Assembly (NCBI RefSeq): GCF_017776525.1
Contig: NZ_JACVEW010000013.1
Span: 37,296-101,295 of the forward strand
DNA from: Marinobacterium alkalitolerans
Lineage (GTDB): Bacteria; Pseudomonadota; Gammaproteobacteria; Pseudomonadales; Balneatricaceae
Direction of reading: 5' to 3'
Length of the DNA: 64,000 nucleotides
The position numbers and the translations under genes were made by a program. A model generated the notes under the pieces. It did not search any database, was not told the origin of the DNA, and saw only the letters and a program-made list of their open reading frames with translations. The stretch's first letter is position 1, and each line of letters starts with the position of its first letter. Of this stretch, positions 26,786-37,716 are shown in pieces.

Positions 26786-28204
26786 ATGGCTGGCAAGACA
26801 CTTTACGACAAGCTCTGGGATGACCACCTCGTTCGCCAGAACGAAGATGGCAGTGCATTGATCTATATCGACCGACAGATTCTGCATGAGGTGACCTCGC
26901 CGCAGGCATTTGAAGGTCTGCGCCTGGCGGGTCGGAAACCCTGGCGGATCGATGCCAACCTGGCAACGCCTGATCACAATGTGCCAACCACGGAGCGTTC
27001 TGCCGGTGTCGACAAGATCGAAGACCCGGTTTCGCGTATTCAGGTCAAGACGCTGGATTCCAACTGCGACGAGTTCGGCATCACCGAGTTCAAGATGAAT
27101 GACCAGCGTCAGGGGATTGTGCACGTCGTGGGTCCTGAGCAGGGCATGACTCTGCCGGGTACCACCGTTGTCTGCGGTGACTCCCACACCTCTACGCACG
27201 GTGCCTTTGGCGCACTCGCGCACGGGATCGGTACCTCCGAAGTGGAGCACGTGCTGGCGACCCAGTGCCTGATCGCCAAGAAAATGAAGAACATGCTGGT
27301 GCGTGTTGATGGCGAACTGGGCAAGGGCGTTACGGCCAAGGACGTTGTCCTGCACATCATCGGTGTGATCGGCACCGCGGGTGGAACAGGGTATGCCATT
27401 GAGTTCGGTGGCAGTGCGATCCGCTCCATCTCCATGGAAGGGCGCATGACCATCTGCAACATGGCCATCGAAGCGGGCGCCCGTGTAGGTCTGGTTGCCG
27501 TTGACGATACGACAATTGAGTACTTCCGCGGCCGTCCTTATTCGCCGACCGGCGCGCAGTGGGATGCAGCGGTTGAAGCCTGGAAAGAGCTGGTGTCCGA
27601 TGAAGATGCACGGTTCGATACCCTGGTTGAAATCAAGGCGGAAGACATTCAGCCGCAGGTGACTTGGGGAACCTCGCCCGAAATGGTGGCGCCGGTCAAT
27701 GCGCTGGTGCCGAACCCGGATGCAGAAACCGATGCGGTCAAGGCAGACGGTATTCGCCGTGCACTGCAGTACATGGGCCTGAAGGCGGATCAGAAGATCA
27801 CTGATATTCAGCTCGACCGTGTGTTCATCGGGTCCTGCACCAACTCCCGTATCGAAGATCTGCGCGCAGCGGCTGAGGTCGTCAAGGGGCGCAAGGTTGC
27901 GCCCACCATCAAGCAGGCACTGGTGGTTCCGGGCTCGGGTCTGGTCAAGGCACAGGCAGAAGCTGAAGGGCTGGATAAGGTATTTGTGGAAGCCGGTCTG
28001 GAATGGCGCGAGCCGGGCTGCTCCATGTGTCTGGCCATGAACCCGGACAAGTTGGGTCAGGGGGAGCATTGTGCTTCAACATCCAACCGCAACTTTGAAG
28101 GTCGTCAGGGTTTTGGTGGACGGACGCATCTGGTCAGCCCGGCAATGGCGGCGGCGGCTGCCGTAACGGGTCATTTTGTCGATGTGCGTGAGCTGATGCA
28201 GTAA
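26786..28204 (+). CDS. leuC: 3-isopropylmalate dehydratase, large subunit
   Basis: With LeuD it isomerises 2- to 3-isopropylmalate in leucine synthesis, using a [4Fe-4S] cluster. From ATG 26786 the protein has 472 residues, the standard length, and starts [11 protein letters not shown]. Cluster cysteines occur in FIGSCTNSR and in CSMCLAMN. Substrate-loop [13 protein letters not shown] is intact. ATG 26786 is chosen because GGGGAG ends 6 bp before it; upstream codons are unlike LeuC. leuD follows 14 bp after the stop. Confidence 0.98.
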   Translation: MAGKTLYDKLWDDHLVRQNEDGSALIYIDRQILHEVTSPQAFEGLRLAGRKPWRIDANLATPDHNVPTTERSAGVDKIEDPVSRIQVKTLDSNCDEFGITEFKMNDQRQGIVHVVGPEQGMTLPGTTVVCGDSHTSTHGAFGALAHGIGTSEVEHVLATQCLIAKKMKNMLVRVDGELGKGVTAKDVVLHIIGVIGTAGGTGYAIEFGGSAIRSISMEGRMTICNMAIEAGARVGLVAVDDTTIEYFRGRPYSPTGAQWDAAVEAWKELVSDEDARFDTLVEIKAEDIQPQVTWGTSPEMVAPVNALVPNPDAETDAVKADGIRRALQYMGLKADQKITDIQLDRVFIGSCTNSRIEDLRAAAEVVKGRKVAPTIKQALVVPGSGLVKAQAEAEGLDKVFVEAGLEWREPGCSMCLAMNPDKLGQGEHCASTSNRNFEGRQGFGGRTHLVSPAMAAAAAVTGHFVDVRELMQ

Positions 28205-28218
28205 GAGGGGATAGAAAC

Positions 28219-28866
28219 ATGAGAAAGTTTACCCAACACATCGGTATTGCTGCGCCGCTCGATCGTGCCAATGTCGATACCGATATGATCATTCCGAAGC
28301 AGTTTCTGAAATCGATCAAGCGTGCCGGTTTCGGTCCCAATCTGTTTGACGAGTTGCGCTACCTGGATGAAGGCCAGCCGGATCAGGATTGCGCCGGCCG
28401 GCCGCTGAACAAGGACTTCGTGCTGAACAAGCCGCGCTACCTGGGTACCAGCGTGCTGCTGGCGCGGGAAAACTTTGGTTGCGGCTCCAGTCGTGAGCAT
28501 GCGCCCTGGGCGCTGGATGATTTCGGCATTCGCGCCATCATCGCGCCCAGTTTTGCGGATATTTTCTACAACAACTGCTTCAAGAACGGCCTGCTGCCGA
28601 TAGTGCTGCCGGAAGCCCAGGTGGATCAGCTGTTCAAGGAAGTGGAAGCAACTGAAGGCTATCAGCTGACGGTTGATCTGGAGCGCCAGGTGGTCGTAAC
28701 GCCGTCCGGGGAAGAGTTTGCTTTCGAGGTTGATAACTTCCGCAAGCATTGCCTGCTTAATGGTCTGGATGACATCGGCCTGACGCTGCAGCACGCCGAC
28801 GAGATCAAGGCGTATGAGGCACGTCGCCGTGAATCGGCGCCCTGGCTGTTTGATGCTATCAAGTAA
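28219..28866 (+). CDS. leuD: 3-isopropylmalate dehydratase, small subunit
   Basis: Small swivelling subunit of the leucine-pathway isomerase. The 215-residue protein starts [22 protein letters not shown] and carries the conserved [15 protein letters not shown] segment. Length and order agree with leuC on one side and leuB 29 bp further on. No irregularities are seen. Confidence 0.98.
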   Translation: MRKFTQHIGIAAPLDRANVDTDMIIPKQFLKSIKRAGFGPNLFDELRYLDEGQPDQDCAGRPLNKDFVLNKPRYLGTSVLLARENFGCGSSREHAPWALDDFGIRAIIAPSFADIFYNNCFKNGLLPIVLPEAQVDQLFKEVEATEGYQLTVDLERQVVVTPSGEEFAFEVDNFRKHCLLNGLDDIGLTLQHADEIKAYEARRRESAPWLFDAIK

Positions 28867-28895
28867 CCGACTCAAGCTGAAGGAATTATATACAC

Positions 28896-29978
28896 ATGGC
28901 TAAAAATGTACTGGTATTGCCGGGTGACGGCATCGGCCCCGAAATTGTCACTGAAGCGCGCAAGGTGCTGGATCTGGTGAATGAGCGCTTTGACCTGGGC
29001 CTTGAGGTCAATGAGGCGCTGGTAGGGGGTGCTGCCATTGACGCGACCGGCGTTCCGCTGCCCGACGAAACCCTGGCGGCTGCCCGTAAGGCCGATGCCA
29101 TTCTGCTGGGCGCTGTGGGTGGTCCCAAGTGGGATACCAACCCGGACTTTGCCATCCGGCCCGAGAAAGGCCTGCTGGGCATTCGTTCCCAACTGGAGCT
29201 GTTCGGTAATCTGCGCCCGGCCATTCTGTATCCCCAGCTGGCACATGCGTCTACGCTCAAGCCGGAAGTGGTGTCCGGGCTGGATATTCTGATCGTACGC
29301 GAATTGACGGGCGGTATTTACTTCGGTCAGCCGCGTGGTATCCGCGAAAAAGAAGGCGGTATCCGTGAAGGTTTCAACACCTATGTGTACGACGAAAACG
29401 AAATTCGTCGTATCGGTCGCGTTGCCTTTGAGGCGGCCCGTGCACGCAACAAGCGACTGTGCTCAGTCGACAAGGCCAACGTACTGGAAGTGACGGTGCT
29501 CTGGCGCGAAATCATGGAAGAACTGTCCAAGGAGTATCCGGATGTGGAGCTCAGCCACATGTACGTGGACAATGCCGCGATGCAGCTGGTGCGTGCTCCG
29601 AAGCAGTTTGATGTGGTCGTGACCGGCAACATGTTCGGTGACATCCTGTCCGACGCAGCCGCCATGCTGACGGGCTCTATCGGCATGTTGCCATCCGCTT
29701 CTCTGGATGAAAACGGTAAGGGAATGTACGAGCCATGCCATGGTTCTGCCCCCGATATTGCCGGTCAGGGCAAGGCCAATCCGTTGGCAACGATCCTCTC
29801 AGTCGCTATGATGTTACGTTATTCTCTGAATGCCGGTGAAGCCGCTGAGCAGATTGAAGCAGCTGTCAGCAAGGTGTTGGACCAGAATCTGCGCACGCCG
29901 GACATCATGTCCGAGGGGATGCGCGAGGTCAGCACGACCGAAATGGGCGATGCGGTTGTAGCCGCTCTGAACGCCTGA
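28896..29978 (+). CDS. leuB: 3-isopropylmalate dehydrogenase
   Basis: NAD-dependent oxidative decarboxylation of 3-isopropylmalate, the third leucine-specific step. The 360-residue protein has [10 protein letters not shown] at the N-terminus, the substrate-binding [10 protein letters not shown], and the metal/NAD segment [26 protein letters not shown]. It ends the leuCDB operon. A hairpin at 30013-30042 lies before asd. Confidence 0.98.
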   Translation: MAKNVLVLPGDGIGPEIVTEARKVLDLVNERFDLGLEVNEALVGGAAIDATGVPLPDETLAAARKADAILLGAVGGPKWDTNPDFAIRPEKGLLGIRSQLELFGNLRPAILYPQLAHASTLKPEVVSGLDILIVRELTGGIYFGQPRGIREKEGGIREGFNTYVYDENEIRRIGRVAFEAARARNKRLCSVDKANVLEVTVLWREIMEELSKEYPDVELSHMYVDNAAMQLVRAPKQFDVVVTGNMFGDILSDAAAMLTGSIGMLPSASLDENGKGMYEPCHGSAPDIAGQGKANPLATILSVAMMLRYSLNAGEAAEQIEAAVSKVLDQNLRTPDIMSEGMREVSTTEMGDAVVAALNA

Positions 29979-30012
29979 CCAGCTGCACGACAACGTGCGC
30001 ATGAGACGCACC

Positions 30013-30042
30013 GGCGGATATTCGAAATTGCGGATATCCGCC
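30013..30042 (+). terminator. Inverted repeat after leuB
   Basis: GGCGGATAT (30013-30021) and ATATCCGCC (30034-30042) form a 9-bp stem with a 12-base loop, followed by TTGTCGTATT. The T-rich part is weak, so termination may be partial and asd may also be read from leuB. Confidence 0.5.
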
Positions 30043-30095
30043 TTGTCGTATTCAGAGACTCGTTTTACTGAAAACTTAAAGATTTGGGGGCACGA

Positions 30096-31211
30096 ATGAA
30101 ACGTGTAGGTTTTGTAGGCTGGCGTGGTATGGTCGGCTCGGTTCTGATGCAGCGTATGCTGGAAGAAAACGATTTTAGCCGCATTGCGGAGCCTGTTTTC
30201 TTCACAACCTCTCAGGCCGGCGCTGCTGGGCCCGATATCGGCAAGGATATTCCGCCGCTGAAGGATGCCAAGGATATCAATGAGCTCAAGCAGATGGATG
30301 CCATCGTCTCCTGTCAGGGCGGCGACTACACGACTGAGGTGTTCCAGAAACTGCGCGAGTCCGGCTGGAACGGCTACTGGATTGACGCAGCCTCCACTCT
30401 GCGTATGGCTGATGACAGCCTGATTGTACTGGATCCGGTCAATATGGACGTGATCGATAAAGGTATCGATGCCGGTATCAAGAACTTTGTCGGCGGCAAC
30501 TGCACGGTTTCGCTGATGCTGATGGGGCTGGGTGGCCTGTTCAAGGCGGGCCAGGTCGAGTGGATCTCTTCCATGACCTACCAGGCAGCCTCAGGGGCCG
30601 GTGCCAAGAACATGCGTGAACTGATCACCCAGATGGGCCAGATCCATGCGGGTTCTGAAGCGCTGCTGGCCGATCCGGCGTCTGCCATTCTCGACATCGA
30701 CCGTCAGGTCGTGGACACCATGCGTGCAGATGCTTTCGCCACCGACAACTTCGGTGTGCCGCTGGCAGGCTCGCTGATTCCCTGGATCGACAAGGCCGTT
30801 GAAGACGGCCAGAGCAAGGAAGAGTGGAAGGGCTACGTCGAAACCAACAAGATTCTGGGACTGTCTGACAGCCCGATCCCCATCGACGGTACCTGTGTGC
30901 GTATCGGTGCCATGCGCTGTCACAGCCAGGCGTTTACCGTGAAGCTGAAACAGGACGTGCCGCTGGATGAAATCGAACAGATGATCGCCGAAGCCAACGA
31001 ATGGGCAAGCGTTGTTCCGAACGAACGCGATGCGACCATCAGTGATCTTTCGCCGACCAAGGTGACCGGTACTTTGAGCGTGCCGGTTGGTCGTCTGCGC
31101 AAGATGAAAATGGGACCGGATTACCTCAACGCTTTCAGCGTGGGTGACCAGCTCCTCTGGGGTGCAGCCGAGCCGCTGCGTCGCATGCTGAGTATCCTGC
31201 TGGACCGCTGA
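30096..31211 (+). CDS. asd: Aspartate-semialdehyde dehydrogenase
   Basis: Makes aspartate semialdehyde, the branch point to lysine, diaminopimelate, threonine and methionine. From ATG 30096 the protein has 371 residues (E. coli 367). It starts [18 protein letters not shown] with the NADP-binding GWRGMVG, has catalytic C136 (GGNCTVS) and a conserved histidine in RCHSQA. An upstream TTG is in frame but unneeded. A terminator follows at 31237. Confidence 0.97.
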   Translation: MKRVGFVGWRGMVGSVLMQRMLEENDFSRIAEPVFFTTSQAGAAGPDIGKDIPPLKDAKDINELKQMDAIVSCQGGDYTTEVFQKLRESGWNGYWIDAASTLRMADDSLIVLDPVNMDVIDKGIDAGIKNFVGGNCTVSLMLMGLGGLFKAGQVEWISSMTYQAASGAGAKNMRELITQMGQIHAGSEALLADPASAILDIDRQVVDTMRADAFATDNFGVPLAGSLIPWIDKAVEDGQSKEEWKGYVETNKILGLSDSPIPIDGTCVRIGAMRCHSQAFTVKLKQDVPLDEIEQMIAEANEWASVVPNERDATISDLSPTKVTGTLSVPVGRLRKMKMGPDYLNAFSVGDQLLWGAAEPLRRMLSILLDR

Positions 31212-31236
31212 GAACATCCCTGAGCCGTAAGACTTC

Positions 31237-31264
31237 AGCCCGACACCTGTCGGGCTGTTTTGAT
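31237..31264 (+). terminator. Rho-independent terminator of asd
   Basis: AGCCCGACA (31237-31245) and TGTCGGGCT (31248-31256) form a 9-bp stem, followed by GTTTTGAT. It lies between asd and its paralogue. Confidence 0.8.
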
Positions 31265-31281
31265 TTGAGAGAACGCGATTA

Positions 31282-32292
31282 ATGACACTGAATCTCGCAC
31301 TCCTGGGGCCTGCTACCCTCAAGGGCGAAAAATTGCTGGAACTGCTGGACGAATCTGATCTGGCCGTTGATCAGTTGAGTCTGTTTGAAGATGAGGAACA
31401 GGCGGGGCGTAGCCTCATGTTTCGCGGGCATGCAACGCGCACCCGTTCCTATGCCGATTTTGACCCTGAACAGGCGCAGCTGATCATTGTCTGCGAGCGC
31501 TCACTGGATGAGCATGCTCGGGACCGGTTGGCAGGCGTGAAGCAGGGCTTTGTAGTGGATCTGTATCCTGAGCGCTACGACGCTGATGCGGTTCAGCTTT
31601 GCCTGCCTGCCATTAACGGGTCTGAGCTGGCATCGCTTGATCCAGGTCGTGTTATCGGGGTTCCTGCATCGGCTACTATTACAGCAGCCTTGGCACTTAT
31701 GCCTTTGCATCAGGCGTATGAGCTGCTCAAGCTGAACCTGGTCTGCCTGCTGGCGGTGTCAGAAGCCGGTCGCGAGGGGATAGAAACCCTGGCGCAAGAA
31801 ACGGCACGCCTGATGAACGGTCGAGAAGCGGAATCCGGCAGCTTTGGTGAGCAGCTGGCGTTCAACATGTTGCCGGACGTCGGAGCGGTGGTTGAAGACC
31901 GCCGCAGTACCAGTGAAGTGCTGGTCAGAGACCAGTTGTCACGACTGTTGGGCGAAGACGTGGAAATTGAAGTCAGCACCGTCAGGGTTCCGGCTTTTTA
32001 CGGCAATATGGTGATTGCGCAGGCGGAGACACGTCAGGCGCTGGAGCTGGATACGGTACAGGAATTGATGGACCGTGCCGACAGCGTTCGTTATGCCCAT
32101 GACGCCAAGCGGCAGCCAAACCCTGTCAAGGATGCTGTCGGTCAGGATGTGGCCGTTGTTCACCGTATCCGGGAAGACGCCGAGAGCTCGGGTGGCTTTG
32201 CACTGCATGCAATGGGCGATGATCTTGGGCTTGGCAGTGCACTGGCGGCGCTGCAAATTGCACAACGGCTGGTTTCTGACACACTTCAGTAA
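31282..32292 (+). CDS. Aspartate-semialdehyde dehydrogenase paralogue (USG-1-like), probably inactive
   Basis: A 336-residue protein of the Asd fold (NLALLGPATLKGEKLLELL; C-terminal RVPAFYGNMVIAQAE matching the hydrolase-like dimer region). At the place of the catalytic cysteine the sequence reads VPASATITAAL, with no Cys. It therefore resembles the E. coli USG-1 and Pseudomonas PA3116 type. A structural or regulatory role is possible. It sits between asd and fimV, as in Pseudomonas. Confidence 0.88.
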   Translation: MTLNLALLGPATLKGEKLLELLDESDLAVDQLSLFEDEEQAGRSLMFRGHATRTRSYADFDPEQAQLIIVCERSLDEHARDRLAGVKQGFVVDLYPERYDADAVQLCLPAINGSELASLDPGRVIGVPASATITAALALMPLHQAYELLKLNLVCLLAVSEAGREGIETLAQETARLMNGREAESGSFGEQLAFNMLPDVGAVVEDRRSTSEVLVRDQLSRLLGEDVEIEVSTVRVPAFYGNMVIAQAETRQALELDTVQELMDRADSVRYAHDAKRQPNPVKDAVGQDVAVVHRIREDAESSGGFALHAMGDDLGLGSALAALQIAQRLVSDTLQ

Positions 32293-32302
32293 CGGCCTTT
32301 GC

Positions 32303-32331
32303 TTGACCGGCTGTCGTTTTATACATAATAC
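32303..32331 (+). promoter_or_regulatory. Sigma70 promoter upstream of fimV
   Basis: TTGACC (32303-32308), a 17-bp spacer and TAATAC (32326-32331), about 90 bp before the fimV ATG. Spacing is ideal. Confidence 0.65.
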
Positions 32332-32420
32332 TTGCATCACACCGTGATGGAGCCGTAAGCCCCTGATTCATCGAGAAAGGAATGACGGGGTGGGGCAGAT
32401 GAACACAAAGGGAGTAACCG

Positions 32421-35192
32421 ATGCTGCGTAAACTAGCCTTAAGTCTTGCGGTTTCAGCTGCCCTGGGCGCATCGCATGCCAATGCACTGGGCCTTGGCGA
32501 GATACGGGTGAACTCGGCGCTAAATGAACCGTTGGATGCAGAAATCAGGCTCACGCAGGTTCGTGATCTGTCCCCCTTGCAGATACAACCGCGCATGGCG
32601 TCACTGGACGAGTATGCGGTCGGAAGCAGTGCTCAGGCACGCTATCTGCGTGATATACAGTTCCAGGTGCTGGTTTCACCGGAAGGGAATGGACGCATCC
32701 GACTTCGCTCTACCGAGCCGGTTCAGGAGCCATTCCTCAACTTCATGGTAGAGGTCAACTGGCCCAGCGGGCGGCTGGTACGAGAGTACACCCTGCTGCT
32801 CGACCCCCCGGTATTTGATGCCGCTCCCAGTGTTCAGCCCGTCACATCGACGCCTGCCAGAACCACGCAGCAGGTTTCATCCCAGCCTTCCCGCCCATCA
32901 GGCAATGTCGATAACATCCGCACCCGCGCCGGTGAAAATCAGGTGTATGTCGGGGTGAACGATACCCTGTGGGAGATCGCTAAGGCCCACAAGCCGGCGG
33001 GTGTCACTGAACACCAGATGATGCTGGCGCTGTTGCGCAAAAACCCCCAGGCATTCCCGTCACGCAACATCAATACGATGCGAGCGGGCGTGGTGATGGA
33101 TCTGCCGTCTGTGGCTGAAGCCCAGCAACTTTCGCACCGTGAGGCGGTGGCTGAGGTTGCACGTCAAATGCAGCTCTGGCGGGACGGCAAGGCCGGCATG
33201 ACCGCACAGCAATCTGCTCCTGTTGATGTCAGCAAGCCAGCGCCGGAAGCAGAAGCCGCTGACAGTGCTTCAACTGAGACGGATGAAGCAGCTTCTGGCG
33301 AAAGTGAAACGGAAGATCCCAAAGCTGATGCCGAGGGCACCACTGAAGCAGCGGCGTCTGCTGAAGCGGGAGCGGAAGAAGGTCAGTTGACCATCGTGGC
33401 ACCCGAAGATCAGGCTGAAGAAACCGGTGAAACAGCGCCTGCTGGTGAAAGCGTTGATACCTCGGGTGACGAGGCGACTCCCGCGCAAGCGGATCAGGAG
33501 CAGGTTATTACCGAGGCGACACGGCAGCTTGAAGATGACGTGCTGGTCGCGCAGGAAAAAATTGATGTTCTTGAGCGTGAAAACGCTGACTTGAACGACA
33601 AGCTGAACTCGGTGCTTGAGCAGCTTGAATCACAGAGCCGTATGCTGGAACTCCAGTCTCAGCAGATGGCAACCTTGCAGGCGGAATTGAGCAAGCAGGA
33701 AGCACGCGCAGCCGAGCCTGAACCCAAGCCGCAGGGGCTGTTGGAAAACCCGGTTGTGCTGGGGGGTATCGGAGCCGGTGCCCTGGCTATTCTGGCAGGA
33801 CTTTGGCTGGCGCTGCGGCGTCGAGGCTCAGACAAGCCGAAGGAAGCCAAGCCCAAGGAGCTGGTGAATGTACCGGACGAGCTCAAGCACAAGGAAGAGC
33901 GTGATGACTCCATGGCGCCCGCGGCTGCGGCGGCAGGTGCTGCCGCAGGTGTAGCGGCCGGTGCGGCTGCTGCCGAGACGGAAGATTCGGACGAAATTCC
34001 GCGTCCGGCACCGCTCTCTTCGGAAGAGGATGATGAAGAATTTACGCGTCCTCCCATGCAGTCTCTGTCACAGGAAGACGATGCCGCTGACTTGAATGAC
34101 GACCTGCAGAGTCTGGATCTGGACATGGATCTGGACTTGGATGATCTGGACAGTGCTTCTGATCAGGTCGAAGAGCCTGCGTCTGCCGGTGATCTCGATG
34201 AGCTGGATGCGTCCGAATTTGATCTGGGCATTGAGGAAGAACCAGCGTCTGCCAATATGGCCGAGGTCGAGTCTGAAGAACCGGCTGAAGCCGGCGAAGC
34301 TGAGGCGCCGGAAGAGCCCGAAGCAACTGAAGAGGTTGTCAGCGAAGCTGATGAGAGTGCTGATGACGCGGCTGCCGGTGAAGATCAGCAGGAAGATGAA
34401 CTTGAATTCAACGTAGAGCCCCTCGCAGAAGAAGACGATACGGCAGACGATCTGGATGCCCTTTTGGGGGATGACGATACCTCTGATGATCTGGACTTCA
34501 TGCTGCAGGACAATCAGGTTGAAGACGAATCGGTTGAGGACGAGTCGGCAGCATCAGGCGAAGATCTGGACGCCCTTCTGGGAGGCAGCGAATCAGACGC
34601 TGAAATGACTGACGAACCCGAAGAGCCGGAAGTCGATACCAGTCTGGATGACACGGTTGAATCGGTTGAAGACGAAGAGTACGAAATCGACTCGGACTTG
34701 GAGGCAATGCTTGCGGGCGCCGCAGATGATGAAGATGAGGAGGATCTCTTCGCTTCCTCCGAGACGGATGCAGAGCAGTCTGCCGATGATGATCTTGACA
34801 GTCTGCTGGCAGATTTCGATCCGGAGAGTGATGACGAGAGCGAAGAGAGTGCACCTGCAACCCCGTCCAAGGAGCAGGTCGAGGAAGAGCTGACTTCCAA
34901 CATCTCGCATGATCTGGAGATGGACCTCGACTCTGAACTCGATGAAATGCTCAACAGCACGGATGACGACATTGAGTTGAGTGAAGACCGCAATGAAGAG
35001 GCGGTTGAGGTCCTCGATAAAATGAATCTGCTGAGCGGCACTGACGAGACGGAAACCAAGCTTGATCTGGCACGTGCGTATCTGGAAATGGATGACAAAG
35101 ACGGCGCACGTGATATCCTTCAGGAAATTACCAACGAAGGGTCCGACGAGCAGCGTGCGCAGGCACAGAAATTGCTGGACTCACTTGACTGA
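32421..35192 (+). CDS. fimV: FimV/HubP-type polar organiser protein
   Basis: A large (923-residue) inner-membrane protein that marks cell poles and supports type IV pilus function and polar signalling. Order: signal peptide (1-22), conserved FimV N-terminal domain (about 23-130), LysM peptidoglycan-binding region (about 170-232), Ala/Glu-rich linker, coiled coil (about 360-425), transmembrane helix (about 443-463, then RRRG), a very acidic Asp/Glu-rich cytoplasmic region, and the C-terminal FimV domain (about 856-923, with TPR-like LDLARAYLEMDDKDGARDIL). The acidic repeats DLDALLGDDD and DLDSLLADFD recur. It starts the conserved fimV-truA-trpF-accD-folC series. Confidence 0.95.
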   Translation: MLRKLALSLAVSAALGASHANALGLGEIRVNSALNEPLDAEIRLTQVRDLSPLQIQPRMASLDEYAVGSSAQARYLRDIQFQVLVSPEGNGRIRLRSTEPVQEPFLNFMVEVNWPSGRLVREYTLLLDPPVFDAAPSVQPVTSTPARTTQQVSSQPSRPSGNVDNIRTRAGENQVYVGVNDTLWEIAKAHKPAGVTEHQMMLALLRKNPQAFPSRNINTMRAGVVMDLPSVAEAQQLSHREAVAEVARQMQLWRDGKAGMTAQQSAPVDVSKPAPEAEAADSASTETDEAASGESETEDPKADAEGTTEAAASAEAGAEEGQLTIVAPEDQAEETGETAPAGESVDTSGDEATPAQADQEQVITEATRQLEDDVLVAQEKIDVLERENADLNDKLNSVLEQLESQSRMLELQSQQMATLQAELSKQEARAAEPEPKPQGLLENPVVLGGIGAGALAILAGLWLALRRRGSDKPKEAKPKELVNVPDELKHKEERDDSMAPAAAAAGAAAGVAAGAAAAETEDSDEIPRPAPLSSEEDDEEFTRPPMQSLSQEDDAADLNDDLQSLDLDMDLDLDDLDSASDQVEEPASAGDLDELDASEFDLGIEEEPASANMAEVESEEPAEAGEAEAPEEPEATEEVVSEADESADDAAAGEDQQEDELEFNVEPLAEEDDTADDLDALLGDDDTSDDLDFMLQDNQVEDESVEDESAASGEDLDALLGGSESDAEMTDEPEEPEVDTSLDDTVESVEDEEYEIDSDLEAMLAGAADDEDEEDLFASSETDAEQSADDDLDSLLADFDPESDDESEESAPATPSKEQVEEELTSNISHDLEMDLDSELDEMLNSTDDDIELSEDRNEEAVEVLDKMNLLSGTDETETKLDLARAYLEMDDKDGARDILQEITNEGSDEQRAQAQKLLDSLD

Positions 35193-35201
35193 TAACACTT
35201 G

Positions 35202-36044
35202 ATGACACAGAAAAGTTCTACCGACGGGGCGATTTCGATCGCCCCTTTTCGTTATGCGCTGAGCATTGAATATATGGGTGCGGCGTATCGAGGCTGGCAA
35301 TTGCAGGCGTTCGACAAGGTGCCCACGATTCAGGCTGAAGTGGAGCGTGCGCTGTCTGTCATAGCCAATCATCCGGTTCAGGTCGTATGTGCCGGCAGAA
35401 CGGATGCCGGCGTCAATGCGAGCCATCAGGTGGTTCACTTTGACAGTTGGGCAGAACGGCCTGATCGCGCCTGGGTGCTGGGCACCAACAGCCACTTGCC
35501 GGATGATATCTCCATTAAGTGGGCGACCAAGGTGCCGGGGTGCTTCCATGCCCGGTTCTCCGCTCGCGAGCGCCGCTACCGTTACCTGATCTACACATCG
35601 CCTTCACGACCTGCCGTTCTGGCGGGCGGCGTGACCTGGACGCACCGTAAGCTGGATGTCGAGCGCATGCAGACCGCGGCTGCTCATCTGATCGGCGAGC
35701 ATGACTTTACCTCCTATCGTGCCGTTGGTTGCCAGGCACGCAGCCCTGTAAGGGAAATACGCCGTCTGGATGTGTACCGCTGTGGACAGCTGGTTGTCAT
35801 TGACGTCAGTGCCAATGCTTTCCTGCATCACATGGTGCGTAATATCGCCGGTGTGTTAATGGCGGTGGGCGCGGGTGAGCGTCCCGAGAAGTGGGCCCAT
35901 GAAGTGCTTCAGGCCAGGGATCGACGTCAGGGTGGCGTGACGGCGCCGCCTGACGGGCTCTATTTTGTCGATGTGCGCTACCCGGACATGTTTAAACTGC
36001 CCAAAGCCCCGTTGGGGCCTTATTTTCTGCCCCTGCCTGACTGA
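35202..36044 (+). CDS. truA: tRNA pseudouridine synthase A
   Basis: Converts U38-U40 in tRNA anticodon stems to pseudouridine. From ATG 35202 the protein has 280 residues. It has the substrate-binding YMGAAYRGWQ segment and catalytic D68 in CAGRTDAGVNA; FLHHMVRN near the C-terminus is also typical. A TTG directly before the ATG is in frame but unlikely. It follows fimV by 9 bp. Confidence 0.97.
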   Translation: MTQKSSTDGAISIAPFRYALSIEYMGAAYRGWQLQAFDKVPTIQAEVERALSVIANHPVQVVCAGRTDAGVNASHQVVHFDSWAERPDRAWVLGTNSHLPDDISIKWATKVPGCFHARFSARERRYRYLIYTSPSRPAVLAGGVTWTHRKLDVERMQTAAAHLIGEHDFTSYRAVGCQARSPVREIRRLDVYRCGQLVVIDVSANAFLHHMVRNIAGVLMAVGAGERPEKWAHEVLQARDRRQGGVTAPPDGLYFVDVRYPDMFKLPKAPLGPYFLPLPD

Positions 36045-36098
36045 CGCTGACACGGGGCTTTGCTAGTATTAGCGTCTTGTTTTGAGACTGGAGCGATG

Positions 36099-36722
36099 AT
36101 GGTCACCCGGGTGAAAATCTGCGGCATCACCAATATTGAGGACGCGCTCGCGGCTGTGGCTACCGGTGCGGATGCGCTGGGCTTTGTTTTTTATGCCCCC
36201 AGCAAGCGGTATGTAAGCCCGGAGTTGGCGGCTGACATCGTGCGGCAGCTGCCGCCTTTTGTAACCACGGTCGGGCTGTTTGTGAATGCCGAGATCGCCG
36301 AGGTGAGGCAGATCGCTGATCAGGTCTCGCTGGATTTGATCCAGTTTCACGGTGACGAGGACAATGCGCAATGCATGATGGCGGGCCGACCGTTTATCAA
36401 GGCGTTGCGGGTCAAGCCTGGCCTGGATATTCGGCAGGCAATGACTGCTTTTCCCGACGCAAGGGGCATTCTGCTGGACGCCTACCGTCCGGGCGTGCCG
36501 GGCGGCACCGGGGAAGTGTTTGACTGGGATCTGATTCCCGCTGATGCAGCGGCCGAGATCACGCTGGCGGGCGGTTTGACGCTCGAGAATGTGGCTCAGG
36601 CCGTGCAGCAAGTCCGACCATTTGCAGTCGATGTGTCGGGCGGTGTTGAAGCCTCGCCCGGAATTAAGGATCACGCAAGGCTATCTGCGTTTATCCGTGC
36701 AGCCAGGATGGCATCCTGCTGA
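36099..36722 (+). CDS. trpF: Phosphoribosylanthranilate isomerase
   Basis: Amadori rearrangement step of tryptophan synthesis; TIM barrel. The protein starts [11 protein letters not shown] with the catalytic cysteine in KICGIT and ends with the phosphate-binding [11 protein letters not shown]. About 207 residues. ATG 36099 is preferred over ATG 36096 because GGAG ends 5 bp before it. No other trp genes lie nearby, which is the normal Pseudomonas pattern. Confidence 0.96.
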   Translation: MVTRVKICGITNIEDALAAVATGADALGFVFYAPSKRYVSPELAADIVRQLPPFVTTVGLFVNAEIAEVRQIADQVSLDLIQFHGDEDNAQCMMAGRPFIKALRVKPGLDIRQAMTAFPDARGILLDAYRPGVPGGTGEVFDWDLIPADAAAEITLAGGLTLENVAQAVQQVRPFAVDVSGGVEASPGIKDHARLSAFIRAARMASC

Positions 36723-36795
36723 CAATTGTGTAAAACGGTACTACAGATTCTAGTTGGCCCTTTACCCGGGGCCAGCAACAACAGGAACGAGTGAC

Positions 36796-37716
36796 ATGAG
36801 TAACTGGCTGGAAAAAATTGTTCCCTCACTGGTCCGCAACGAAAAAAAGCGTACCAATATCCCTGAAGGGCTTTGGAAAAAATGTCCCAAGTGTGACTCC
36901 ATTCTGTACCGCCCTGAGCTGGAAAAGAACCTGAACGTATGCCCGAAGTGTGATCACCACATGCGGCTGAATGCGCGCCGCAGGCTGGAAATGTTCCTGG
37001 ATGAGAATACGACCCAGGAAATCGCAGCCAATGTTGAGCCGGTGGATCGCCTCAAGTTCCGTGACTCCAAGAAATACAAGGATCGTCTCAGCGCCGCACA
37101 GAAAGCGACCGGTGAGAAGGACGCTCTGATTGCGATGAAGGGCGAGGTTCAGGGGCTGCCGGTCGTTGCAGTTGCCTTTGAGTTCAACTTCATGGGTGGG
37201 TCCATGGGGGCTGTTGTCGGTGAGCGCTTCGTCCGTGCGGCCAAACTGGCCCTGGATGAAGGCATGCCCTTGATCTGTTTCGCCGCTTCCGGTGGTGCTC
37301 GCATGCAGGAAGCCCTGATCTCCCTGATGCAGATGGCCAAAACCTCCGCTGCGCTTGAAAAGCTCAAGCAGGCAGGCATCCCGTATATTTCAGTTCTGAC
37401 CGACCCGGTGTACGGAGGTGTATCGGCGTCTCTGGCCATGCTGGGGGATCTGAACATTGCTGAGCCCAACGCGCTGATCGGTTTCGCAGGCCCGCGTGTG
37501 ATCGAGCAAACCGTGCGTGAAAAACTGCCGGAAGGCTTCCAGCGCAGCGAGTTTCTGCTGGAACATGGTCAGGTGGACATGATCATCTCGCGCAGTGAGC
37601 TGCCGGTTAAGGTTGCGGGCCTCCTGCGCAAGCTGATGAACCAGCCTGAGCAGCCCGTTGATGAGGTGCCGGAGCAGGCTGAAACCGCCGAGGCTGTTGA
37701 GCAAGATAGCGAGTAA
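36796..37716 (+). CDS. accD: Acetyl-CoA carboxylase carboxyltransferase subunit beta
   Basis: Beta subunit of the carboxyltransferase that makes malonyl-CoA for fatty acid synthesis. From ATG 36796 the protein has 306 residues. A C4 zinc finger (C30, C33, C49, C52) is followed by the crotonase-like domain with the [11 protein letters not shown] and [10 protein letters not shown] segments. Upstream in-frame codons do not fit AccD. Its TAA stop overlaps the folC ATG by one base (TAATG), so translation is likely coupled. Confidence 0.98.
   Translation: MSNWLEKIVPSLVRNEKKRTNIPEGLWKKCPKCDSILYRPELEKNLNVCPKCDHHMRLNARRRLEMFLDENTTQEIAANVEPVDRLKFRDSKKYKDRLSAAQKATGEKDALIAMKGEVQGLPVVAVAFEFNFMGGSMGAVVGERFVRAAKLALDEGMPLICFAASGGARMQEALISLMQMAKTSAALEKLKQAGIPYISVLTDPVYGGVSASLAMLGDLNIAEPNALIGFAGPRVIEQTVREKLPEGFQRSEFLLEHGQVDMIISRSELPVKVAGLLRKLMNQPEQPVDEVPEQAETAEAVEQDSE

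Noticed and set aside
26732..28069. 445-codon open frame opposite leuC
   Set aside because: Shadow of leuC; it also runs past the leuC start without any gene features.
32421..35192. Horizontal transfer or repeat insertion in fimV because of its acidic low-complexity sequence
   Set aside because: Acidic low-complexity cytoplasmic regions are normal for FimV, and both conserved end domains and the gene order are intact.
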